From contig CAWGZX010000005.1 of NCBI GenBank assembly GCA_963827135.1, positions 657,632 through 721,631 on the forward strand: DNA of 64,000 bases, given 5' to 3'. Within the stretch, counting starts at the first letter, position 1. Each line of letters starts with the position of its first letter. Position numbers and translations under genes: made by a program. The stretch is from JAJRAN01 sp963827135. GTDB taxonomy: Archaea > Thermoplasmatota > Thermoplasmata > Methanomassiliicoccales > UBA472. Below the pieces are notes generated by a model. The model had not been told where the DNA came from, searched no databases, and worked only from the letters and a program-made list of their open reading frames with translations. Below, one piece after another: positions 1 to 8,780 of the stretch.

Positions 1-3000
1 TAGAACAGAATGTTCCGTTCATCGGGCCAGGATCCACTATTGAGGTACAATTCGTATGGACCGCAGCGCCATCGGGCTTGCACACTTTTGTTGCCAAGGC
101 AGACCCCAAGAGTATGATATTAGAAGGAAACGAGAACAACAACGACCGGTCGCTGCAAGTCAATGTGCTTGCCAATCTGCCTGAACTTTCCGTGGTCACG
201 GGCGACATTTCGTTCACCCCTCAACCTGCCTATTCTGGGTCTTCGGTAACTACTACTGTTGTGGTATCGAATATCCTGGGCAGGGCCGACGCAAGTGATG
301 TGTCTGTGTCCTTCTACATTGGCGACCCAACTACCAGTGGCCAGTTGATTGGATCCACAACGATGAACGTCGCCCGAGGAACCGCGAATACGACCTCTTT
401 CACATGGACTCCGACGGAGATTGGCACATACAACATATTCGTCTATGTGAACCAAGGCCGGAGCCCGCAAGAATACTCCTACACCAATAACCTTGCAAGC
501 AGGGCCATTGTTGTGGACCTTTTGATTGAGAGCACCGACCTAGTGGTGGACGATAACGATGTCCTGGTCTTCAGTGGAACTGACTTTAACCACCGCGGGC
601 GGATAATCGTGATGGAGCAAGGAACGCTCATCATCTCAAACGCTAAATTCACCGTTGACCAGGATTTCGACAATCAGTTCCAGGTCTACGTGATGGATAG
701 TGGTAGGATAATGCTCGAGGATGCCGAGTTCACATCCACTAACTCTGTCTGGATGTACCTGAACGATAACGCCGGAATCTGGGTCAATGATTCCTCATTA
801 TCGGAATTGGTGAAGGTAAAGTTGGATGGTACCAGCTCCCTAAGTATAGATACATCGTCCATTGGAGCGGAGATCATCGCGCCCACGACCTCCTTGGCGA
901 CCCTAAAAGCCAGGGATACCAACTTCGCTAAAGATCTAGCATCCTTCGGTGGCAGCGCTACTGCCATGATGTACAGCGTTTCCATCCCGTCAATGTCGGC
1001 GAAGGAGTCCTCTATTATCTATCACTATAGGAGCATCGACGTGACGGTTACGGATGATGCGAACAACATCATCGCTGGCGCGATTGTCCAACTGAGATGG
1101 TATGTCAATGGATCCGTCGTGGAGACTTCAACCTCAGGCATTGCTGGAAAGGTCAGCTTCGACGCTCTCTGCGACGTCATGACCTCGAGTGGCATCGTCT
1201 ACTATGGCACGTTCATGCTGAACTGCACATACTCGTTCATCGGTACGACCTACTATGCGGACGAGGTCCCAGTTTCGCTCCAGCCATATTCGAGCCCGCT
1301 GTCGTTCGATGACCCACAGGTCACATTGGTCCTGAACGGGGTCGTGCCCCTCAGCGGATGGGACCTGATCATCAGTGGCACGAATGTTGTGACCCTTGAG
1401 GGAACCGCCTTCACCCACCGCGGCCGCATAATCATCATGGACAGCGGCACTCTTAACGTGAAGGACGCCGGGCTGACCATCAGCCAGGCATTCGATTATG
1501 AGTTCCAGATATTCGTGAAGGACAGCGGCAACCTGGTAATGTCCGGGGCAACCCTCAGTTCGACCAAGAGTATCTGGGTATACGCTTCTGGAAATTCGGA
1601 GATAACCATCAGTAAGTCCACCATCACCTCGGCGGTCAAGATAAGCCTAGCTGACGGCGCCCAGATGATTGTGAGGAACTCCACCATCGGCTCGGACATC
1701 GTTGCGCCGAGCGGATCCTTGGCCGTTCTGAAGGCATATAACACCACCTTCCAGGCAACCTGGACGGCATTCGGTGGCAACGCCCTCGCCTACCTCTACG
1801 GAGTAAACATTCCGGCGCTCCGGCCGATAGAGGGTGCAGTGGTCCTTAACTACCGCTGGCTAGAGGTCCAGGTGCTGGATGGCAACAACTATCCGATACC
1901 CAACGCGGTCGTGCAGATGAGTTACTACCTGAATGGAACCATCTTCGGTACCCTGAAGACAGGAACCAACGGCAAGGCATTGTTCGCTGCACTGTGCGAC
2001 AGAATCGATGCCAGCAATTTGAACTTCCTAGGCAACTATAGATTGAACTCGACTTACTGGTATGCGGGAGTGGCTTATGAGACGACCGCGCCGATGCCGG
2101 TGTCCCTGCCACCATACTCCGAGCCGATGGTCACCCAGCTCGTCCCGCGCTCGTTGAGCATACCGGGGGCCTTACCTAACCTTGACCCGCCCTTATACGC
2201 GTCCAGCAGCAACCCATACAGGGGCGACGGAGTCTCCTTGACAACCTATGTCACGAACAATGGGGTTGTGGACGCCAACAATGTTCTGGTCAGGTTCATG
2301 GACGGTAGCAGCATTATCACCGACATCGTGGTGCAGAAGATCGTCCCCGGTGAGACAGCGACCGTCCATACGACATGGGCCGCACCATATCCCTTGGGTC
2401 AGCACAACGTCTCCGTTATCGTCGACCCATTCAACACCATAAAGGAGCTGAACGAGAACGACAACACCAACTGGACCTTGATCAATGTCCGGGGAATAGC
2501 GGACCTTTACATCTCCGCGGGCGATGTGACCGTAGGCCCATCGTCTCCCACTACCAACAGCACGACCTCGGTGACCTTGGTTGTGCACAACAGCGGGGAC
2601 GTCACCGTCAATAATGTCAACGTCTCCTTCGTGGACATCAGGCCCAGTGGTTCCCAAGTGCTGCTCGGCTACAGGATAATCGCCAGCATCCCCGGGCAGG
2701 AGGGAACTGGAAGCACGAGCCTCAGCTGGGTGCCGAACATTCCAGGCATCCACAACCTGGTGATAAGGGTGAACGTAGGGGTTCCCCCGGTCATCGAGCA
2801 GACCGCAAGCAACAACAATGTCACTTACCCGGTGACCGTCCTCAACTATGCTGACTTCACACCTGTTGGGGTATCCTTCAGACCCTCGTCCACCATATTC
2901 GTATATGACGAGATTCTGGTGGACACCGCGATCACCAACTTCGGCCAGAGCAGCGCGACCAACGTGGTCGTCAACTTCTGGGAGGGAGCGGTCGGCACTG

Positions 3001-4598
3001 GGCACCTCTTCGATACCGAGACCATAGCGTTCATCGGTGCCGGACAGACCATCGAGGTCACGGGCATATGGGACGTCATGCCAGTAGTTGGTCCGAAGAT
3101 TCAGACCAGGACCATAACCATCGACGTCAACCCCCTGCGAACCATAACTGAGACCGATTTCAACAACAATCGTCTGGTGCAGACCGTGGACGTGGTCGAT
3201 GACCGGCCAGACCTAATGTTCGTGGGCGGCATGAATGTCACATCCGGCAGCAACGAGGTAAATGAAGCTGTCGTGGGCGAGCGCTTGTTGCTCAAGGTCA
3301 CGGTAAGGAATGATGGATACACCCCGGCCATGAGCGTGAAGATAAGGTTCGACGCCATCGACGAGGACAGCTTCGTGACCAACATTGGCACCCTGTCGCG
3401 CGACATAGATGCCGACGAGAACATCAGTGTGCAGCTGCAATGGATTGTCAACGTTACCAATGGCAACTACACCCTGAGGTGTACCCTGGACTCGACGTTC
3501 GCCATCGATGAGTACAGCGAGAATAACAACGCCGTCACCCGCGAATTCGTGGTCAACCCGCCACAGCCGGCCATAACGATCGGTACGGACCAGAACTCCT
3601 ACAACCCTGACGATGAGGTCCTGATCTTCGGAAAGGTGACCAATGCTCTCACCGGCGACCCGCTGGCGAACGTCAAGGTCGTGGTCATACTGGTGGTAGC
3701 CGATACCCAGGCGGATGTCGGCCCCAACATCACAGTATACACCAACGCAAAGGGCGAGTATAGCACCAGCAGGGCGATACCGTCCAACGCCCCCTCGGAC
3801 TTCTACGCCGCTTCGGTCGAAGTCCATGTCGGGGACCGCGAGGTGACGCAGTACTCTGCGCCGTTCGAGGTTGAAGCCCAGGGGGCGGAGACCACGCTTC
3901 CGATTTGGATCTGGATCTTGATAATCGTCCTGATCCTATTCGTGATCGTGGTGTTCTCCTTCCTCATGTACAGGAAGCTCGGCAGGCTGGTCGAGTGCGG
4001 CGAGTGCGGCGCCCTGATCCCGGAGAGCTCGAAGAAGTGCCCCAAGTGCGGCGTGGACTTTGAGACCGGTACCGCGAAGTGCAGCCAATGCGGCGCATGG
4101 ATACCCGCGTCATCTACCGAGTGCCCTGAGTGCGGAGTAAAGTTCGTCACAGAGCCCTTGGCAGAGGAGGAGAGCGAGTACATCCGGAAGATGAGGGAGC
4201 AGTACGAGGCCTACGCCAACCCCTACCGCGAGCAGGCCAAGCAGGCCCTGGGCAAGAAGTACAGCGAGACTAAGTTCCAGGAGTGGTGGAAGAAGCAGGC
4301 CTCCTACATGAGCTTCGAGAAGTGGCTCTCCCAGGAGGAAGAGAAGAGGAAGGCCGCCGGAACGGCATTCCCCTGCCCCGTCTGTGGAACTCTCAACCCC
4401 AGAGGCGCCAACATCTGCAACAAGTGCGGGACCGTCTTCGACAAGGCCATGATGGCCGAGGTTGGAGCGACGGCCGCGGAGCCCTCCAAGCCGACCAGGC
4501 GCATCGTGAAGAGGCCGGCGGAGAAGAAGGCCGCCCCCAAGAAGGAAGAGGGCGGGGAGCAGCTACCGGAGCAATCCGAGGAGCCGAAGAACCAGTAG
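1..4598 (+). CDS. Giant membrane-anchored CARDB surface protein with cytoplasmic zinc ribbons (5' partial)
   Basis: The reading frame is open from base 3, so the true start lies left of the window and only about 1530 C-terminal residues are seen. The outer part has CARDB-type beta-sandwich repeats (recurring N-E-N-D/N-N motifs), then two homologous modules of about 260 residues (bases about 540-1310 and 1360-2130), each with an HRGRII(V/I)M motif and parallel-beta-like repeats. Four more CARDB domains and a carboxypeptidase-regulatory-like domain follow. One strong membrane helix lies at about 3895-3970. The cytoplasmic tail carries three CxxC...CxxC zinc ribbons (about 3997-4060, 4079-4140, 4372-4432) and a Lys/Glu-rich end. 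The topology suggests an S-layer-associated adhesin or sensor with an intracellular docking tail. The ligand is unknown. Architecture is clear; function is inference. Confidence 0.85.
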   Translation, partial: EQNVPFIGPGSTIEVQFVWTAAPSGLHTFVAKADPKSMILEGNENNNDRSLQVNVLANLPELSVVTGDISFTPQPAYSGSSVTTTVVVSNILGRADASDVSVSFYIGDPTTSGQLIGSTTMNVARGTANTTSFTWTPTEIGTYNIFVYVNQGRSPQEYSYTNNLASRAIVVDLLIESTDLVVDDNDVLVFSGTDFNHRGRIIVMEQGTLIISNAKFTVDQDFDNQFQVYVMDSGRIMLEDAEFTSTNSVWMYLNDNAGIWVNDSSLSELVKVKLDGTSSLSIDTSSIGAEIIAPTTSLATLKARDTNFAKDLASFGGSATAMMYSVSIPSMSAKESSIIYHYRSIDVTVTDDANNIIAGAIVQLRWYVNGSVVETSTSGIAGKVSFDALCDVMTSSGIVYYGTFMLNCTYSFIGTTYYADEVPVSLQPYSSPLSFDDPQVTLVLNGVVPLSGWDLIISGTNVVTLEGTAFTHRGRIIIMDSGTLNVKDAGLTISQAFDYEFQIFVKDSGNLVMSGATLSSTKSIWVYASGNSEITISKSTITSAVKISLADGAQMIVRNSTIGSDIVAPSGSLAVLKAYNTTFQATWTAFGGNALAYLYGVNIPALRPIEGAVVLNYRWLEVQVLDGNNYPIPNAVVQMSYYLNGTIFGTLKTGTNGKALFAALCDRIDASNLNFLGNYRLNSTYWYAGVAYETTAPMPVSLPPYSEPMVTQLVPRSLSIPGALPNLDPPLYASSSNPYRGDGVSLTTYVTNNGVVDANNVLVRFMDGSSIITDIVVQKIVPGETATVHTTWAAPYPLGQHNVSVIVDPFNTIKELNENDNTNWTLINVRGIADLYISAGDVTVGPSSPTTNSTTSVTLVVHNSGDVTVNNVNVSFVDIRPSGSQVLLGYRIIASIPGQEGTGSTSLSWVPNIPGIHNLVIRVNVGVPPVIEQTASNNNVTYPVTVLNYADFTPVGVSFRPSSTIFVYDEILVDTAITNFGQSSATNVVVNFWEGAVGTGHLFDTETIAFIGAGQTIEVTGIWDVMPVVGPKIQTRTITIDVNPLRTITETDFNNNRLVQTVDVVDDRPDLMFVGGMNVTSGSNEVNEAVVGERLLLKVTVRNDGYTPAMSVKIRFDAIDEDSFVTNIGTLSRDIDADENISVQLQWIVNVTNGNYTLRCTLDSTFAIDEYSENNNAVTREFVVNPPQPAITIGTDQNSYNPDDEVLIFGKVTNALTGDPLANVKVVVILVVADTQADVGPNITVYTNAKGEYSTSRAIPSNAPSDFYAASVEVHVGDREVTQYSAPFEVEAQGAETTLPIWIWILIIVLILFVIVVFSFLMYRKLGRLVECGECGALIPESSKKCPKCGVDFETGTAKCSQCGAWIPASSTECPECGVKFVTEPLAEEESEYIRKMREQYEAYANPYREQAKQALGKKYSETKFQEWWKKQASYMSFEKWLSQEEEKRKAAGTAFPCPVCGTLNPRGANICNKCGTVFDKAMMAEVGATAAEPSKPTRRIVKRPAEKKAAPKKEEGGEQLPEQSEEPKNQ

Positions 4599-4737
4599 TC
4601 GGAACAAACCTTCCTGAAACCCCTTCAGATCCTTACTTTTTCATTCCTTTTCGATAAAGCATTTGCTCGAAAACCAGAATTCGATGATTTGGCCTGGAGT
4701 ATCGTGTGAGAACAGGGCTATATCGAGGGATTTTAGG

Positions 4738-5142
4738 TCATTTCTCGGAGAAGTCATCGAAGAAGACGGCGTCGAAATCCTGGACCTTCCCGTCCTTGAC
4801 CTTTACCCCTTCCGAGGCCAACATGGCGATCTTCTTCTTGATGTTCTCCTCCGCCGAGCCGGAATACCCTCCGATCCCCCCATCGGATCTGACCACCCTG
4901 TGGCAAGGGACGCGGGGGGCGTTCGGGTTGCCTCTCATGATCGCACCTACAAGCCTGGAAGCCTTTGGTATCCCCGCCGCCTTGGCCAAAGCGCCATAGG
5001 TGGTGACCCTCCCCAGAGGAACCTGCATCAGTTGCTCGTAGACTCGCTCCGCCGTTCTAGAAGACTCTATGCCCATGAGAATCCCCGATAATCCAACCAA
5101 ATGACCGAAGATAAAGCCTTGGTTGAGGTGGTCGAAAATCAC
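4738..5142 (-). CDS. ogt: Methylated-DNA--[protein]-cysteine S-methyltransferase
   Basis: O6-alkylguanine-DNA alkyltransferase, which repairs alkylated guanine by irreversible transfer to its own cysteine. The catalytic PCHRVV motif is present, preceded by the family GRVTTYGALAKAAG helix-turn-helix segment and an RLVGAIMRGNP stretch. The C-terminal ATase domain is complete, while the N-terminal domain of long Ada/Ogt proteins is absent, as in many archaea. The GTG start at 5142 overlaps the upstream ATPase stop (GTGA), but an ATG at 5076 that removes 22 residues is equally plausible, because the homologous part begins about there. It is last in the pilus operon, probably by position only. Confidence 0.88.
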   Translation of the reverse strand: MIFDHLNQGFIFGHLVGLSGILMGIESSRTAERVYEQLMQVPLGRVTTYGALAKAAGIPKASRLVGAIMRGNPNAPRVPCHRVVRSDGGIGGYSGSAEENIKKKIAMLASEGVKVKDGKVQDFDAVFFDDFSEK

Positions 5143-6818
5143 CCTAGGGCATGGAGCTTTTCCTTAATCTCCTTGCCGACTTTATCCGGGTCCTTATAGT
5201 AGGCAGAGATGATCCCGGCGACCTGACGATAGTTATCGAACCCCGACCTCTTCATGAAATCGAGGATGTCCACTCGGCGCTTGACCTCTCGTTCCATCTC
5301 CCTGGGAGACCAATTGCGGATAGTGCGGACCTTCTCATAGACATACGAGTGACCGGAGTAGTTGAATGTGTCATCGGCCGGGTTCCAGCTGAAAACGGAG
5401 TTAGTGATCAGCTCCCCGGTCTCCGGATCCATGCCCACGATCTCGGTGAGGGACTTGACCCTCCTGGTCATCTTCGTGCCGACCTTGACCTGGGCTTGCA
5501 GGAGCACGATGTCCAACGCGGTCATCAGGGCGCGGGGCAGGTTGATCGGGTCATTCTCCATCCTGTGGACCATAGCCTGCACATCCTCGGCGTGGAAAGT
5601 CGAATAGGAGGTCTTACCGGTAGCCATGGCCTGGAAGACAACGTAAGCTTCCTTTCCACGGACCTCACCAACCATCAGATAATCCGGCCTTTGCCGTAAG
5701 GCGGCGGTGAGCAGCTCGAACATGTCGATGCTCCCTCCGGACGAGGAGCTCATGCCCCCGAAACCCTCCCTAGTCACTGATGGTATCCAGTTCTCATGCG
5801 GGAGATTAAGCTCCCTGGTATCTTCGATGCTGATAATCTTCATCTGCGGGGGGATGAACAATAGAACGGCATTCAGAGTGGTGGTCTTGCCCGATGCCGT
5901 GCCTCCGCAGACCATCATGGAACTCCCGTACTCCGTGGCAGTCCACAGATAGGCCATCATGTCAGTGCTCATGGTCTTGAACTTGAGCAGATCGATGGGC
6001 GTGAATGGGTTCTCCTTGAACCTTCGGACGGTGAAGCTGGATCCTCTCGTTGTCACATGCTTGCCTAAGGTGGCGTTCAGCCTAGAGCCGTCCGGGATGG
6101 TGGCGTCCAATATGGGGTCAGCGACCGAGATGTGCTTGCCGCACTTCTGGGCCAGCCACACTACGAAGGAATCCAGTTCCAGCTCCTTCTCGAACCGGAT
6201 GTTAGAGCGGATGGAACCATATTTGCGGTGGAATATGAACAAGGGCACATTGATGCCGTCGCAGGAGCAGTCCTCGACGTAAGGGTCGGTCATCATCACG
6301 TCGATGACCCCATAGCCGATGAAGTCCCTCCTGAGGTAGTAAGCGATCCTCTCCTTGGAGATGGGGTTAAGGCTGACCTTCATCTCCCTCATCAGAGTGT
6401 CCGTTCCGCTGCGCAGGATGGCCTCCTTTTCCTTCGGGTCGTCCACGTCAGCAAAGTTTAAAGTTAGTATAAGGGCGCGCTTTATCATGTCCAGCAGGTC
6501 CCTCTCATCGTCGGTCAAAGTCGGCTCGATCACCTCATAGAGGTATTCAGAGGCGGTGTTGTCGAACTTTATGCGGACGAAGGTGTAGGGTGGGGCTGTT
6601 TCGATCAGCTCCACCTCATCGATGGTATTGTCATCGATGCGAGGGATCTCGGTGATAACCGCAGAATCCCCGGAGTCTATCCTCAAGGGGATGAGCACCT
6701 TCATTGGTTTGGCCTTGATCTTCATGAGAAGTTTGAGGTAACCGTCGGTCAAGCCTCCTCCTCTCTTGCCCTCCTGGATTGGCTCAGGAGCATCTTGGGG
6801 TCCGCTTGCGGTCGCCAT
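5139..6818 (-). CDS. Type II/IV secretion ATPase (GspE/TadA/archaeal pilus ATPase family), second copy in operon
   Basis: A cytoplasmic hexameric ATPase of about 559 residues that would power assembly of a type IV pilus-like filament. The Walker A loop GGTASGKTT is encoded near 5,880-5,905. An Asp-box (SIEDTREL), a Walker B region (YLMVGEVRGKE) and a His-box (TFHAED) follow in order. The ATG at 6818 (MATASG) has a GGGGTGA ribosome-binding site; a TTG 15 bases upstream is less likely. It is closely related to the ATPase at 8770-10530, so the operon has two. Which platform protein it pairs with cannot be told from sequence alone. Confidence 0.92.
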   Translation of the reverse strand: MATASGPQDAPEPIQEGKRGGGLTDGYLKLLMKIKAKPMKVLIPLRIDSGDSAVITEIPRIDDNTIDEVELIETAPPYTFVRIKFDNTASEYLYEVIEPTLTDDERDLLDMIKRALILTLNFADVDDPKEKEAILRSGTDTLMREMKVSLNPISKERIAYYLRRDFIGYGVIDVMMTDPYVEDCSCDGINVPLFIFHRKYGSIRSNIRFEKELELDSFVVWLAQKCGKHISVADPILDATIPDGSRLNATLGKHVTTRGSSFTVRRFKENPFTPIDLLKFKTMSTDMMAYLWTATEYGSSMMVCGGTASGKTTTLNAVLLFIPPQMKIISIEDTRELNLPHENWIPSVTREGFGGMSSSSGGSIDMFELLTAALRQRPDYLMVGEVRGKEAYVVFQAMATGKTSYSTFHAEDVQAMVHRMENDPINLPRALMTALDIVLLQAQVKVGTKMTRRVKSLTEIVGMDPETGELITNSVFSWNPADDTFNYSGHSYVYEKVRTIRNWSPREMEREVKRRVDILDFMKRSGFDNYRQVAGIISAYYKDPDKVGKEIKEKLHALG

Positions 6819-6822
6819 TTCT

Positions 6823-7733
6823 TCACCCCGCAATCAATCTGGTGCCTATCAGGCCTATCAGGAGCATTATGAAGCTATGCCTCATGCCGTTCGCTATCCG
6901 TCCGTCCTGCAGAACGCCAGCTAGGATGCCGTCTCCGAAGGCGTGGATCACGACGGATACGATGAATATCAGCTGGACGGTGGGTATGACATCTGTCTGG
7001 ATGGTAGCGGGCATGTTTGTGATCCCGCCGCCTGTGCGCCCTCGGCCACCGAGGCGCCAGCCTCCTCCATCTTCGGGAGGAAGGTAGAGTTGAGGATGAA
7101 GATGGTAGCTAGGAATACCATGAAGGCCACGTAAATGACAACGGTATAGGTGGCCATGGAGATCTTGCGCTCCTCCTCGGCGAGCATGACCTCTCTGGCG
7201 TCATGCGCGACCATAGTGAGCACGTCCGCCACGTTGCCCCCCGCGTCGTTGGCCTTGACGATAATGGACATCATTCTGTTGGTGAGTGGAGTGTTGACCC
7301 TCTCCGAGAAGAGGCGCATGGCCTCCCCTGCTGGTACGCCCCAGTCGATTTGGGCGGCCATCCGTCGGATCTCAGGGGTCAGACTCCCGTAACGACCACG
7401 GGAGGCGACCTTGACCGCCTCGGCCAGGGTCATGCCGAACCTGCCCGCCTCGGCCACATCGCGCAGGAAGTCCGGGAGGCGGGACTCGATCTCCTTGATC
7501 TTCTTGTGCTTGCTCGTCGCATAGAATCCGTAGGGCCCGCATATCGCCATCAGCCCTAATGCGACATAGTCGATCCAAAGGAGCCCAGTATCGATGCCAC
7601 CAATATAATCCAAGAAGGCCATGGCGAATAGGATGATGGCCACTATGATGCCGATGTATAGGAGGAGCTTGCTATAGTCCTGCTGCCTTTTCGTTATCTC
7701 CTTCATGTCCAATAGTTCTTCGTTCTTTGCCAT
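6823..7733 (-). CDS. Type II secretion system F / TadC-like platform protein (frameshifted)
   Basis: Inner-membrane platform protein of the pilus machine. Two N-terminal membrane helices, a cytoplasmic T2SSF domain (LPDFLRDVAEAGRFGMTLAEAV) and C-terminal helices are visible. The frame breaks at about 7,022-7,027. After ...AEGAQAAG the protein continues one frame over as NMPATIQTDVIPTVQL..., giving the last two helices and the stop at 6823-6825. A missing G in a GGG run restores the frame, so sequencing error is more likely than a pseudogene. The ATG at 7733 with AGGTGA upstream is preferred over GTG 7742. The end lies 5 bases before the start of the next ATPase gene. Confidence 0.85.
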
Positions 7734-7742
7734 GGGCATCAC

Positions 7743-8780
7743 CTACATTGAGGCCTCCTTCGTGGAGTTCCAGATAAAGAATATGAACCCGAACTGGGAG
7801 ATCGGGACCATGAAGAGGACCACCAACCACAGGAGCAGGACCGTGAAATCCGCATTCCCTCCGCCTCCCGGGACGATGGCCATGATGGCCATGATAACGA
7901 TTAGGAACAGGGGGAAGGCCACGACCACGGTCACGAAGGACTCGGCCATGAGTCCGAGGCTCTCCAGCTGCGAGTGCATGTCCAGCTTCGATTCCTTCTC
8001 GAACTGCTCGGCCTTCTGCAGGAAGTAAGGCTTGAGCTGACCGCCCGAGGTGGAGGTCGTTACCACTCCTTGCAGGAATTCTTGGAATTTAGTGGACGGC
8101 GTCCTTTGCGCCGCCTTGCTTATGGCCGTGAGGATATCGATTCCCAGGAGCTCAGTGTCACGGGTGATCCACTCGGCTTCGTTCTTTATTTCGCCGTAGA
8201 TCTCCTGCCTGGAAAGTTCCTTGAAGATGACGTCCACGTTCACGTCGGCCGAGGCCATGGCGGAGATGAAGCTCATGGTGGGGCCGATGCGCTTGTTGAT
8301 GTCCCGGGCCCGGGTCTTTGCCTTGCTCCCTGGTTGCGAGACCAATACGACGTAGGTCAGCAAGGGTGGGATTACTATGATCAGTAGCGTGACTAGTAAT
8401 GTTAAGGATAGGTCGAGCCCCAAGAAGGCCACCAATGCCGCTCCCAAGGTTATGGCAGCGACGATAGAAATTATTATCATGATAATTGTCGACATCCAGA
8501 CATAGGCGGTGAACTCCACCGGCCGCATGCGCATGTGCGCCTGCAACAGGGAGAGCTCCAGCTTGGGATTGGGCTTGGAACGGACGCTAGCCGCCCCGCC
8601 CATGGTCTTCCAGCAGAACTCCTGGTATGTGGTGAGCTTGACGTACTCGGGGATGGTGCCCTCGGATAGCCTGACCAGGTGCGGCCCCATCTTCGCGGCC
8701 TCATCCGACCCCTTGGTCTTCATGTACTTCTTCTTGGACGTGTCCAGTCGGGCGAAGATATCAGAGACTTCAGGCGGCAA
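7743..8780 (-). CDS. Type II secretion system F / TadB-like platform protein
   Basis: A 345-residue integral membrane protein with a cytoplasmic N-terminus, a helix pair at about residues 95-150, a T2SSF cytoplasmic domain (IGPTMSFISAMASADVNVDVIFKEL) and C-terminal helices. In the FlaJ/TadB-TadC family such proteins anchor the ATPase to the membrane. The start is TTG overlapping the stop of the upstream ATPase, supported by GGGAGGT about 7 bases upstream. It is followed directly by a second platform gene, so the pair corresponds to TadB plus TadC or to a split platform. Confidence 0.9.
   Translation of the reverse strand: MPPEVSDIFARLDTSKKKYMKTKGSDEAAKMGPHLVRLSEGTIPEYVKLTTYQEFCWKTMGGAASVRSKPNPKLELSLLQAHMRMRPVEFTAYVWMSTIIMIIISIVAAITLGAALVAFLGLDLSLTLLVTLLIIVIPPLLTYVVLVSQPGSKAKTRARDINKRIGPTMSFISAMASADVNVDVIFKELSRQEIYGEIKNEAEWITRDTELLGIDILTAISKAAQRTPSTKFQEFLQGVVTTSTSGGQLKPYFLQKAEQFEKESKLDMHSQLESLGLMAESFVTVVVAFPLFLIVIMAIMAIVPGGGGNADFTVLLLWLVVLFMVPISQFGFIFFIWNSTKEASM

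Noticed and set aside
2193..3005. Long minus-strand open frame (270 codons) inside the surface protein
   Set aside because: It lies wholly antisense to CARDB coding sequence, has low-complexity composition and no domain; a shadow of the repeats on the plus strand.
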